Position numbers and translations under genes: made by a program. The notes beneath the pieces were generated by a model that had not been told where the DNA came from, did not search any database, and saw nothing but the letters and a program-made list of their open reading frames with translations. Shown here piece after piece: positions 34,252 to 42,808 of a stretch of 64,000 nucleotides of DNA. Position 1 is the stretch's first letter. Each line of letters starts with the position of its first letter. The stretch is from Faecalibacterium sp. HTF-F. GTDB lineage: Bacteria; Bacillota; Clostridia; Oscillospirales; Ruminococcaceae. The stretch covers positions 2,356,001-2,420,000 of the forward strand of contig NZ_CP094473.1 in assembly GCF_023347535.1 (NCBI RefSeq). Direction: 5' to 3'.

Positions 34252-35334
34252 ATGGCACGAGTTTACAACTTCAGCGCAGGCCCCAGCATGCTGCCCGAGA
34301 AGGTGCTCAAGCAGGCACAGACAGAGCTGCTCGAGTACGGCGACAGCGGTCAGAGCGTGATGGAAATGAGCCACCGCAGCAAGTGGTTCGATGCCATCAT
34401 CAAGGACACCGAGGCCACCCTGCGCCGGGTAATGAACATTCCCGACAACTACAAGGTCGGTTTCTTTCAGGGCGGTGCTACCCAGCAGTTCGCCATGGTC
34501 CCGCTGAATTTCATGACCACCGGCAAGGCAGATTACCTTGTCACCGGCAACTTCTCGAACCTTGCCGCCAAGGAAGCCGCCAAGTTCGGCGAGGTGAACA
34601 TCGTTGCTTCCAGCAAGGACAAGAACTTCACCTACATCCCGGACGTGAACGCCATCAACTATGATAAGGATGCCAGCTACATCCACATCTGCCAGAACAA
34701 CACCATCTTCGGCACCCAGTTCGTGGAGGTGCCGCAGGTGGAGGGTGTGCCTCTGGTGGCAGACATGAGCTCCATGATCCTCTCCAAGCCGGTGGACGTG
34801 ACCAAGTACGGCTGCATCTACTTCGGCGTGCAGAAGAATGTGGCCCCCGCCGGTATGGCCATTGCCATCGTCCGCGATGACCTGCTGGGCCATGCCGCCG
34901 ACAATGTGCCCACCATGATGAACTACACCACCCTGCTGGGCAAGGACAGCATGTACAACACGCCCCCCTGCTGGTGCATCTATATGACCGGTCTGGTGCT
35001 CAAGTATCTGGAAAACGACATCGGCGGTCTTGCCAACATGCAGAAGATCAACGAAGCCAAGGCCAAGGTGCTGTACGACTATCTGGACGGTCAGGACTTC
35101 TTCACGAATCCTGTGGAGCACCGCTACCGCAGCACCATGAACGTCACCTTCACCAGCCCCAATGCAGATCTGGACAAGAAGTTCTGCGCCGAAGCTGCAG
35201 AAGCAGGCTTCGTGAACCTGAAGGGCCACCGTCTGGTGGGCGGCATGCGCGCTTCTATCTACAACGCCATGCCTGCCGAGGGCGTGGATAAGCTGGTGGA
35301 CTTCATGGAGAAGTTCCGCAAGGAAAATGCATAA
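34252..35334 (+). CDS. serC: phosphoserine aminotransferase
   Basis: This 360-residue PLP enzyme converts 3-phosphohydroxypyruvate to phosphoserine. The N terminus VYNFSAGPSMLPEKVL is the SerC signature. FFQGGATQQFAMVPLN binds the cofactor phosphate, and GCIYFGVQKNVAPAGMA contains the Schiff-base Lys. GGAAAGGGAGAG precedes the ATG at 34252; the longer in-frame reading upstream is promoter sequence. It precedes serA with repeat R2 between. Confidence 0.96.
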   Translation: MARVYNFSAGPSMLPEKVLKQAQTELLEYGDSGQSVMEMSHRSKWFDAIIKDTEATLRRVMNIPDNYKVGFFQGGATQQFAMVPLNFMTTGKADYLVTGNFSNLAAKEAAKFGEVNIVASSKDKNFTYIPDVNAINYDKDASYIHICQNNTIFGTQFVEVPQVEGVPLVADMSSMILSKPVDVTKYGCIYFGVQKNVAPAGMAIAIVRDDLLGHAADNVPTMMNYTTLLGKDSMYNTPPCWCIYMTGLVLKYLENDIGGLANMQKINEAKAKVLYDYLDGQDFFTNPVEHRYRSTMNVTFTSPNADLDKKFCAEAAEAGFVNLKGHRLVGGMRASIYNAMPAEGVDKLVDFMEKFRKENA

Positions 35335-35471
35335 AACCCTCTCAGCCTCACTTCGTTCGGCAGCTCCCCCGAGGGGGGAGCTTTTTATCAGAAGGACAAC
35401 TTGATCGAACCCGCTTTCTAAGCTCGCCCTTCGGGAGAGCTGGCACGGTGCAAGCCGTGACTGAGAGGGTT
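35335..35471. repeat. AACCCTCTCAG repeat element, copy R2 (between serC and serA)
   Basis: AACCCTCTCAG at the left and CTGAGAGGGTT at the right are exact inverted ends. Inside are AGCTCCCCC...GGGGGGAGCTTTTT and GCTCGCCCTTCGGGAGAGC. It begins at the serC stop and ends 28 bases before serA. The hairpin followed by T5 could attenuate serA expression. Confidence 0.78.
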
Positions 35472-35499
35472 CTCGTATAATAGAAGGGAAATCTGGACT

Positions 35500-36660
35500 A
35501 TGTACACCATCAAAACTTTGAACGCCATCAGCCCGGTGGGTCTGGCAAAGCTGAACAACAAGCAGTTTGACGTAGCTGTGGACACCGATGCCCCGGACGG
35601 CATCCTCGTCCGCAGCGCCGACATGCTGAATACCGCCTTCAACGACAATCTTCTGGCCATCGCCCGCGCCGGTGCCGGCGTGAACAACATCCCGCTGGAG
35701 CGCTGCAGCGAGCAGGGCATCGTGGTGTTCAACACCCCCGGTGCCAACGCCAACGCTGTGGCCGAGCTGGTGATCGGTATGCTGATCGCCGGCAGCCGCA
35801 ATGTGGCTGCTGCTGCCCAGTGGTGTCAGGGCCTGACCGGCGACCCCGCCATGGCAAAGACCGTGGAAAAGGGCAAGAAGCAGTTCGTGGGCAACGAGAT
35901 CAAGGGCAAGACGCTGGGTGTCATCGGTCTGGGTGCCATCGGCTCCCGCGTGGCCAACTGCGCCATTGAGCTGGGCATGGAGGTCTACGGCTACGACCCC
36001 TACATCTCCATTGACGCCGCATGGAACCTGAGCAGTCAGGTGCACCACTGCGTGAACCTGAACGACATGTTGCCGCTGTGCGACTACATCACCATCCATG
36101 TGCCCTACCTGCCCACCACCAAGGACACCATCAACACACAGACCCTTGCCCTGTGCAAGGATGGCGTGAAGATCCTGAACTACGCCCGCGGCGAACTGGT
36201 CAACACCGAAGCCCTGCTGGAAGCCATGGAGACCGGCAAGGTGTCCGGCTACATGACCGACTTCCCGTCTGAGGCCATTCTGGGCAAGCCCGGCATCGTG
36301 TGCACCCCGCATCTGGGCGCTTCCACCCCGGAAGCCGAGGACAACTGCGCTGTCATGGCTGCAAAGGAGCTGAGCGACTACCTGAAGAACGGCAACATCA
36401 TCCACTCGGTGAACATGCCGGAGGTCAACCAGCCCCGCGCAGGCGGCAAGCGCATCTGCATCATCCACAAAAACGAGCCCGGCATGATCAGCCAGATCAC
36501 CGCCCTGACCACCGAAGCCGGTCTGAACATCGAAAACATGGTGAACAAGAGCAAGAAGAACATGGCCTACACCATGCTGGATGCTACCGGTGCTGTGGAC
36601 AAGAAGCTGGCCGAAAAGCTGGCTGCCATCCCCGCCGTGATCCGGGTGCGCATCCTGTAA
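35500..36660 (+). CDS. serA: D-3-phosphoglycerate dehydrogenase
   Basis: This 386-residue NAD-dependent dehydrogenase starts the serine pathway. The NAD-binding loop is GVIGLGAIGSRVAN at about residue 145; catalytic residues are Arg in NYARGELV, Glu in the following strand and His in CTPHLGAST. Residues about 318-386 form a C-terminal ACT domain (IHKNEPGMISQITALTTEAG) for serine feedback. This is the short form without the extra inserted domain. A GAAGGGAAA site is upstream. Confidence 0.95.
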   Translation: MYTIKTLNAISPVGLAKLNNKQFDVAVDTDAPDGILVRSADMLNTAFNDNLLAIARAGAGVNNIPLERCSEQGIVVFNTPGANANAVAELVIGMLIAGSRNVAAAAQWCQGLTGDPAMAKTVEKGKKQFVGNEIKGKTLGVIGLGAIGSRVANCAIELGMEVYGYDPYISIDAAWNLSSQVHHCVNLNDMLPLCDYITIHVPYLPTTKDTINTQTLALCKDGVKILNYARGELVNTEALLEAMETGKVSGYMTDFPSEAILGKPGIVCTPHLGASTPEAEDNCAVMAAKELSDYLKNGNIIHSVNMPEVNQPRAGGKRICIIHKNEPGMISQITALTTEAGLNIENMVNKSKKNMAYTMLDATGAVDKKLAEKLAAIPAVIRVRIL

Positions 36661-36668
36661 AGCAAAAC

Positions 36669-36780
36669 GATTTAAAATGCCCGCCGCTTCGCTCTGGGCA
36701 TCTTCAGCGGAAAACGATTTTTATTTTAGCAACCCGGAAAAATCTGCGGATTTTTCCGGGTTGCTTTTTCACCGAGAAGG
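36669..36780 (+). repeat. gene-end hairpin element, copy 5 (after serA)
   Basis: It starts a few bases after the serA stop. The perfect 16-bp stem is 36729-36744 with 36749-36764, loop TGCG, and the arm reads GCAACCCGGAAAAATC. ATGCCC/GGGCAT, CTTCAGCGGAAAA and TTTTTCACCGAGAAGGG are conserved. Confidence 0.8.
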
Positions 36781-36867
36781 GCCGTGGCGGCAAACTGCAT
36801 TTCCAAACCAGGACTTTTTACAAGCTGGAAATTCTTTCTCGTCCCATCTGCCGGTTAGTTTCCATTT

Positions 36868-36917
36868 ACAAACTGTAGTTTGTCTCAAAAAACGCGTTAG
36901 AGATAGCTTTTTCTAAC
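36868..36917. promoter_or_regulatory. two inverted repeats upstream of the DUF6110-ATPase promoter
   Basis: ACAAACT GT AGTTTGT (36868-36883) is a palindrome with a 2-base centre. GTTAGA (36897-36902) and TCTAAC (36912-36917) form a second inverted repeat. Both lie 50-95 bases upstream of the -35 and look like regulator sites, plausibly metal-responsive given the downstream ATPase. The regulator is not identifiable. Confidence 0.4.
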
Positions 36918-36962
36918 TACACATCGTAAAAAGTTTACATGTATTAACATTCAAGAAAAAGC

Positions 36963-36990
36963 TTGAAAATGGTAAATTCTGTGCTACAAT
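36963..36990 (+). promoter_or_regulatory. promoter of the DUF6110 gene
   Basis: TTGAAA (36963-36968), a 16-base spacer and TACAAT (36985-36990) preceded by TGC. A leader of about 110 bases with two small G/C hairpins follows. Confidence 0.7.
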
Positions 36991-37108
36991 AGGCTCGACA
37001 GAAGGGAAATGTCCACCCTGTTCTCCGGCTTTTGGGCCGGTATATTCATCTTACAGGTCCTGCGGTGCAGGGCCTCTGACAGGAAATAGAAAAGGTAGGG
37101 AAGTTACT

Positions 37109-37390
37109 ATGGATATCAAGAAGATCGCACTGTTCGCCGCCGGTACGCTGTTCGGTTCTGCCGGTTTTAAGCTGCTGTCCAGCAATGACGCCAAGAAGGT
37201 CTACACCCAGACCACCGCTGCCGTGCTGCGCATGAAGGACTCCACCATGGAGACCGTCAGCAAGGTCCAGGAGCAGGCCGGTGACATTCTGGCCGATGCA
37301 AAGGCCATCAACGAGGCTCGTGCTGTTGAAGCCGAGGCTGCTGTGATCGAGGATGCCGCCGAGGAGACCACCGAAGAGACCGCTGAGTAA
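37109..37390 (+). CDS. DUF6110 family small protein
   Basis: This 93-residue protein has one N-terminal hydrophobic, glycine-containing segment (KKIALFAAGTLFGSAGFKLL), then LSSNDAKKVYTQTTAAVLRMKD, an amphipathic helix, and an acidic tail (EDAAEETTEETAE). Such DUF6110 proteins, as I recall, are found next to P1B-type ATPases in Clostridia; their role is not established. GGTAGGG lies upstream. A terminator follows, but the ATPase gene starts 184 bases downstream on the same strand. Confidence 0.75.
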   Translation: MDIKKIALFAAGTLFGSAGFKLLSSNDAKKVYTQTTAAVLRMKDSTMETVSKVQEQAGDILADAKAINEARAVEAEAAVIEDAAEETTEETAE

Positions 37391-37431
37391 TTTTCGGTTC
37401 GTAAAGCACTGAAAGCCCCAACGTGGCTTTC

Positions 37432-37457
37432 GAGCCGCCTTCGGGCGGCTCTTTTTT
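37432..37457 (+). terminator. intrinsic terminator between the DUF6110 and ATPase genes
   Basis: GAGCCGCC (37432-37439), a TTCG loop and GGCGGCTC (37444-37451) are followed by T6. It would separate or attenuate expression of the two genes. Confidence 0.85.
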
Positions 37458-37574
37458 GTGAACGATAGAGAAATGTCACTGCAAGTGACAAAGTGGGGAA
37501 TAAGGCGGCAAGCCTGTAGACCAGATGCAGGCGCACCCCGCCGTTTTACTGCATAAGAAAGGTCTTTGCGCAAT

Positions 37575-39677
37575 ATGAAATGTACCATTCTGCATGAAGG
37601 CAAGGGCCGGATGCGCGTGCATGTGGAAAAAGTCCGCATGACCCTGCACCGTGCCGATGTGCTGGAAGCTTATCTAAACCACCATGATGCCATTGTCCAT
37701 GCCGCCGTTTACGAGCGCACCGGCGATGTGGTCATCACCTATACCGGCAGACGTTCCGCTGCCATCGCTGTTCTGGCGGGCTATAAGTTCGATGTGGCCG
37801 AGTATGACGCTCTGGTCACCTCCGCCGACAGCCGCAGGCTGAACCGGGAATATCAGGATAAAATGTTCGATCTGGTGGCAGGCCGCTGCCTGCGCAAGCT
37901 GTTCCTGCCCGCACCCCTTGACGCTGCCTACACCGCCTTCCGCTCCATCCACTTTCTCTGGAAGGGTGTGCGCTGCGTGCTGAGCCGCAGGCTGGAAGTG
38001 GAGGTGCTGGACGCTTTGTCCATCGGCGTCTCGCTGCTGCGCGGCGACTTTGGCACCGCAGGTTCTGTCATGTTCCTGCTGAATCTGGGCTCTCTGCTGG
38101 AAGAGTGGACCCGCAAGAAGAGTCTGGACGATCTGGCCCGCAGCATGGCCCTGAACGTAGACAAGGTATGGGTGCGCAGTCAGGGCACCGAAGTGCTGGT
38201 GCCTCTGACCAAAGTACGCTCCGGCGATGAGGTGGTCGTGCGCAGCGGCAACATGATCCCGCTGGACGGCACCGTGCTGGAAGGCGAAGCCATGGTGAAT
38301 CAGGCCGCTCTGACCGGCGAAGCCATGCCGGTGCGCAAGGCAGAGGGCTCCACCCTCTATGCCGGCACCGTTGTGGAGGAGGGCGAGTGCGTCTTTATCG
38401 CCAAGGCCGAGGGCGGTTCCAACCGCTACGACAAGATCGTGGCCATGATCGAGGAATCCGAAAAGCTCAAGTCCAGCACCGAGAACCGTGCGCTGGTGCT
38501 GGCCGACAAGCTGGTGCCATGGTGTCTGGGCGCAACGGTGGTCACCTATCTGCTCACCCGCAACGCCACCCGCGCCATCTCCTGCCTGATGGTGGACTTC
38601 TCCTGTGCGCTCAAGCTCTCCATGCCGCTGGCCGTGCTTTCTGCCATGCGTGAGTGCGGCAGCTACCACATCACCGTCAAGGGCGGCAAGTATCTGGAAG
38701 CCCTGTCCAAGGCAGACACCATCGTGTTCGACAAGACCGGCACCCTCACCCGTGCCACCCCGCAGGTGGTGGAGGTCGTGCCCTTCTCCGGCTGTAACGA
38801 GCGCGAAGTTCTGCAGCTGGCCGCCTGTCTGGAAGAGCACTTCCCCCATTCCATGGCCAACGCCGTGGTGCGTGCCGCCAAGGAGCACGGCATTTCCCAT
38901 GAGGAGATGCACTCTGAGGTGGAGTACATCGTGGCCCACGGCATTGCAAGCCGCGTAGGCGGCGAACGAGTGGTCATCGGCAGCCACCACTTCGTCTTTG
39001 AGGATGAAAAGTGCACCATTCCCGCAGCCGAGCAGCAGAAGTTCGATGCCCTCAAGCCCGCGTATTCGCACCTGTACATGGCTGCCAGCGGGCAGCTGGT
39101 GGGCGTCATCTGCATCTCCGACCCGCTGCGCCCGGAAGCCGCCGCTGTGCTGAACGGCCTGCGTGCGCTGGGCATCCAAAACACCGTCATGATGACCGGC
39201 GACAGCGAACGCACCGCTGCCGCCATTGCAAAGCAGGTGGGCGTGGACCGCTTCTTTGCCGAGGTGCTGCCCGAGGATAAGGCAAACTTTGTCCAGCAGG
39301 CCAAGGCCGAGGGCCACACCGTGGTGATGATCGGTGACGGCATCAACGACTCGCCTGCCCTGTCCGCTGCCGATATCGGCATCGCCATCAACTCCGGCGC
39401 TGCCATCGCCCGCGAGATCGCCGATGTGACCATCAAGGCCGACAGTCTGGAGGAGCTGGTAGCGCTCAAGGCCATCGCCAACTCCCTGCAGAAGCGCGTG
39501 CACGCAAACTACCGCTTCGTGCTCACCTTCAACTCCGCTCTCATCGCGCTGGGTGCTCTGGGCATCCTGCAGCCGGCATCCTCTGCCATGCTGCATAACC
39601 TGTCCACCATTGGCATCAGCCTGAAGAGCATGACCAACCTCCTGCCGGAGAACAGGGCCCCGCAGCTGAAAGCCTGA
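37575..39677 (+). CDS. P1B-type (heavy-metal) ATPase with a non-CPC metal motif
   Basis: This protein of about 700 residues has a degenerate N-terminal HMA-like domain without CxxC (GKGRMRVHVEKVRM). Actuator motif LTGEAMPV, phosphorylation site DKTGTLT (Asp near residue 386), the P1B-specific HP loop (EEHFPHSMANAVV) and GDGINDSPAL are all present. The membrane metal motif reads DFSCALKLSMPLAVL, that is Ser-Cys-Ala rather than Cys-Pro-Cys. This points away from Cu/Zn exporters and towards the less-studied P1B groups that include ferrosome FezB-like ATPases; that link is inference. ATG at 37575 is preferred to an in-frame TTG at 37566. Confidence 0.88.
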   Translation: MKCTILHEGKGRMRVHVEKVRMTLHRADVLEAYLNHHDAIVHAAVYERTGDVVITYTGRRSAAIAVLAGYKFDVAEYDALVTSADSRRLNREYQDKMFDLVAGRCLRKLFLPAPLDAAYTAFRSIHFLWKGVRCVLSRRLEVEVLDALSIGVSLLRGDFGTAGSVMFLLNLGSLLEEWTRKKSLDDLARSMALNVDKVWVRSQGTEVLVPLTKVRSGDEVVVRSGNMIPLDGTVLEGEAMVNQAALTGEAMPVRKAEGSTLYAGTVVEEGECVFIAKAEGGSNRYDKIVAMIEESEKLKSSTENRALVLADKLVPWCLGATVVTYLLTRNATRAISCLMVDFSCALKLSMPLAVLSAMRECGSYHITVKGGKYLEALSKADTIVFDKTGTLTRATPQVVEVVPFSGCNEREVLQLAACLEEHFPHSMANAVVRAAKEHGISHEEMHSEVEYIVAHGIASRVGGERVVIGSHHFVFEDEKCTIPAAEQQKFDALKPAYSHLYMAASGQLVGVICISDPLRPEAAAVLNGLRALGIQNTVMMTGDSERTAAAIAKQVGVDRFFAEVLPEDKANFVQQAKAEGHTVVMIGDGINDSPALSAADIGIAINSGAAIAREIADVTIKADSLEELVALKAIANSLQKRVHANYRFVLTFNSALIALGALGILQPASSAMLHNLSTIGISLKSMTNLLPENRAPQLKA

Positions 39678-39687
39678 ACCATTGCAT

Positions 39688-39731
39688 AAAAACAACGCCG
39701 TGTCGAGTGTTCAGACACGGCGTTGTTTTTT
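39688..39731. terminator. bidirectional terminator between the ATPase and murE genes
   Basis: AACAACGCCGTGTC (39691-39704) pairs perfectly with GACACGGCGTTGTT, with A and T runs on the two sides, between convergent genes. Confidence 0.85.
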
Positions 39732-39737
39732 GCGCTC

Positions 39738-41216
39738 TTATTCCAGCCCGATCTGCTGTGCGTACTCTTCCAGCAGCTCCCGCTCCAGGAACGGCGTCTT
39801 GACGCCCTCGCGGTCACGGTAGGTCTCATGGCCCTTGCCGATGACAGCGATCAGGTCGCCCTCCTGCGCGTGATCCACTGCGTAGTGCAGCGCATCCAGA
39901 CGGTCGGGGATCTCCACGAACTTTGCGTCCGGGTTGCCCTTGTTCATACCCACGCGGATATCGGCAAGGATGTCCTCCACCTTTTCAAAGCGGTTGTTGT
40001 CCTCGGTAAGGATGGAGAAATCGGCCATTTTGGCGCAGATCTCGCCCATGCCGTAGCGGCGCAGCTTGGAGCGATTGCCGCCGCAGCCGAACACCACCAC
40101 CAGACGGTGGGGCTTGTAGGCCCGCAGAGTGGTGAGCAGGCTTTCTGTGGACACCTCGTTGTGGGCGTAATCCAGCAGGATGGTGAACTTTTTGCTGATG
40201 GGCACCAGCTCCACCCGGCCCTTGACCACGCATTTGCCAAGGCCGTCGTGGATCGCCTGATCCGGCAGGCCCAGCACCTTGCCCACCGCCAGAGCTGCCA
40301 GCGCGTTGTACACGCTGAACTCACCGGGCATGTTCACCTTGACGTCCATCTCATCCTTGCCGGTCACATGGAATTTAACGCCCAGAAAATCATGGGTGCG
40401 CAGCAGCTCATAGCCGGTCTCGCGGTAGTCGGCCTTTTCATCACGGCCATAGGTGACCAGTTTGCAGGTATGGCCTTCCAGCAGGGCTTCGGTGTTCTCA
40501 TCGTCAATGTTCACCACGCCCACGTCGCAGCGCTTGAACAGCTGGCCCTTCCAGCTGCGGTACTCCTCAAAGGTCTTGTGCTCACCGGGGCCGATGTGAT
40601 CCGGCGAAAGGTTGGTGAACACACCCACATCGTAGTGCACGCCCGCCACGCGATCCATCATCAGGCCCTGACTGGACACCTCCATCAGCGCAGTATCACA
40701 GCCTGCATCCAGAAATTCCCTAAAGGTCTTCTGCAGCTCGTAGCTTTCGGGGGTGGTGTTGGCGGTCTCCTTGTGGCAGCCCATGTAGTAGATGCCATTG
40801 GTGCCGATCATGCCCACCTTGCGGCCCGCTGCTTCCAGCACGCTCTTGATCATGTGGGTGGTGGTGGTCTTGCCCTTGGTGCCGGTAACGCCGATCATGG
40901 TCATCTGGCGGGACGGGTTGCCGAAAAGATTGGCACTCATCAGCGCCATGGCATAGCGGCTGCTCTCCACCCTGACCACGGTCACATCCGGCAGGGCGGA
41001 AAGGTCGATGTCGTGCTGGATGACCAGCGCGCTGACTCCCTTTGCGGCACAGTCGGCGGCGAACTCGTGGCTGTCGCGCTGGGTGCCCACGATGCACACG
41101 AATGCAAGCCCCGGGGCTGCCTTGCGGCTGTCATAGATGATATCCGAAATTTCCGTATTCAGGCTGCCCTGCACCAGAGTAAAGGGCACACCTTCCAGTA
41201 ACTGTTCCAGTTTCAT
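39738..41216 (-). CDS. murE: UDP-MurNAc-tripeptide synthetase
   Basis: This 492-residue Mur ligase adds the third residue of the peptidoglycan stem peptide. Motifs are the ATP loop GVTGTKGKTTTTHM near residue 112, NTTPESYELQK, the conserved ALMEVSSQGL, LDYAHNEVSTESLL and FGCGGNRSKLRRYGMG. The usual diaminopimelate signature DNPR reads DNNR here (ILTEDNNRFEKVED), so the substrate residue is likely but not certainly meso-DAP. It is the last gene of the visible division cluster. Confidence 0.93.
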   Translation of the reverse strand: MKLEQLLEGVPFTLVQGSLNTEISDIIYDSRKAAPGLAFVCIVGTQRDSHEFAADCAAKGVSALVIQHDIDLSALPDVTVVRVESSRYAMALMSANLFGNPSRQMTMIGVTGTKGKTTTTHMIKSVLEAAGRKVGMIGTNGIYYMGCHKETANTTPESYELQKTFREFLDAGCDTALMEVSSQGLMMDRVAGVHYDVGVFTNLSPDHIGPGEHKTFEEYRSWKGQLFKRCDVGVVNIDDENTEALLEGHTCKLVTYGRDEKADYRETGYELLRTHDFLGVKFHVTGKDEMDVKVNMPGEFSVYNALAALAVGKVLGLPDQAIHDGLGKCVVKGRVELVPISKKFTILLDYAHNEVSTESLLTTLRAYKPHRLVVVFGCGGNRSKLRRYGMGEICAKMADFSILTEDNNRFEKVEDILADIRVGMNKGNPDAKFVEIPDRLDALHYAVDHAQEGDLIAVIGKGHETYRDREGVKTPFLERELLEEYAQQIGLE

Positions 41217-41245
41217 TGCTGCTCACTCCTCAAACGGTCGTATTC

Positions 41246-42778
41246 TCACATGGGGTCCTGGGTCTCGTTGGCGGTCATGCGGGCGGGGTCGGTCAGCGGC
41301 GTTTCCTCCGCTGCAGCCGTATCGCCCGCAGGCTGGGCTGCGGCATCCTCTGCGCCGTCTGCCGTGGTATCATCGGCAGACGGTTCCTCGGTCTGGGCCG
41401 GTTCCTCCGGTTCCGGCACCACATAGCCGGAGGGCAGGGTCGGCTCTCCCTGTGCAAAATAAATTTTGCGGGTGCTGCCTGCGCTCACATGGCTGAAATC
41501 CAGCCTGCCGGTGTCGGTAGGGGCACAGCCCTTACCGTCGGCATTGGTCAGCACATAGCGTGCGCGGTCCAGCTTATAATCCAGATCGTTCAGGGTGCCA
41601 AGCAGCACGCTGACCCGATCCTGATACAAAAATGCCACCTGATCGGTGTCCGCAAATTCCATGCGGGTCACATCATCCAGCAGTTCATATTCCTCCAGCT
41701 TTGCCTGCAGAGCCGTCAGGGTCTCTATCTTTTTGTCCGCTTCCTCCGGGCTGCTGGCTGCTGCGCTGTCCGACGCTGCCGTGCTGTCGGCGGCATCCTC
41801 TGCCGCAAAGCTCAGCTGCTCGCCGGGGGCAGTCGTTTTCGCCTCACCGCCGTACAGGGTCTTAAGCCCCTCCGGCTGGGCCGACCCGCAGGCCAGGATC
41901 TTGAACTGATCCGAGAGGGTCAGCCACCCGCTTTGGGTCTGCATGGCGTAGGCAGGCACCGCTTCCGTCACCTGCACCACCACCGTGTTGGGATAATCCC
42001 GCACCACCCTGATGGATTCCAGCAGAGGGAATTGGCGTTCCAGCGCCGCCTCCTTTTCGCCGGGGTCAAAGCTGAAGATATTTTCCTCCGGCGCTACACC
42101 CAGCGCCTGAATGATCTCGCCGCTGGAATAGCCGCCCGCCTCCTGCACCACGGTGCCGTCCTCCGTCTGCACCTGAATGGTACCGATCTTGAACAGCATG
42201 GTCATGGTCAGGTAAACACCGGCAGCGATCACGGCCAGCAGAGTCACAAAGGCCATCAGACGCCGCATCATCCGCCGCCGTTTCAGCGCGGCGCGGGTCA
42301 GGCGGCGTTTCTTGCGTTTTTCCCGCCGCACCGGGTCCCGGACCTGCTGTTGCTGCGCCGGGCGCAGGCGCTGATTTTTGTAGCGCTGGCGGGCGGCTCT
42401 GTCTGCCGCCTGCCCGGTCTGCTGGCTTTGGGGCCTGCGCTGCTGGGGCCTGCGGGCTGTGCCGGAGCTGTTCCGGCCTGCAGACGCAGGGCGGGAACGC
42501 GGTGCGCTGCGGTTCTGACCCTGACTGCGGGTGCGCGGGGCACTGCTCTGGGCTGTGCGGCGCGGCTGGGTGGGAAACTCGATGCTGTTGTCCGTCCGGG
42601 TCCGCCGGACGGCGCCGTTGGACGTCCGGTCCGGCGCAAAGCTCAGCGGCTCACCATTAAAGCCATAGCGGCTGTCGGTGCTGCCGGAGGTTTCCTTTTT
42701 CTGTGAAGGTGCCTGAGGACGCTGCAGATCCTTCCGCAGGTCGTAGATATTGCCGTTGTTTCCACCGGATCGCTGCAT
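41246..42778 (-). CDS. ftsQ: cell division protein FtsQ/DivIB
   Basis: This 510-residue protein has a very long, Arg/Gln/Ser-rich cytoplasmic N terminus (about 1-175), one transmembrane helix (LMAFVTLLAVIAAGVYLTMT), a POTRA domain (KIGTIQVQTEDGTVV, GEIIQALGVAPEENIFSFD) and the FtsQ beta domain. It ends in an acidic, Ala/Thr-rich tail of about 80 residues. Start ATG at 42778 has AGGAGG at proper spacing; an in-frame GTG three codons earlier overlaps that site. It lies between murG and murE. Confidence 0.85.
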   Translation of the reverse strand: MQRSGGNNGNIYDLRKDLQRPQAPSQKKETSGSTDSRYGFNGEPLSFAPDRTSNGAVRRTRTDNSIEFPTQPRRTAQSSAPRTRSQGQNRSAPRSRPASAGRNSSGTARRPQQRRPQSQQTGQAADRAARQRYKNQRLRPAQQQQVRDPVRREKRKKRRLTRAALKRRRMMRRLMAFVTLLAVIAAGVYLTMTMLFKIGTIQVQTEDGTVVQEAGGYSSGEIIQALGVAPEENIFSFDPGEKEAALERQFPLLESIRVVRDYPNTVVVQVTEAVPAYAMQTQSGWLTLSDQFKILACGSAQPEGLKTLYGGEAKTTAPGEQLSFAAEDAADSTAASDSAAASSPEEADKKIETLTALQAKLEEYELLDDVTRMEFADTDQVAFLYQDRVSVLLGTLNDLDYKLDRARYVLTNADGKGCAPTDTGRLDFSHVSAGSTRKIYFAQGEPTLPSGYVVPEPEEPAQTEEPSADDTTADGAEDAAAQPAGDTAAAEETPLTDPARMTANETQDPM

Positions 42779-42808
42779 GGCGTGCACCTCCTTTCCGTTT
42801 TTTCCTCG

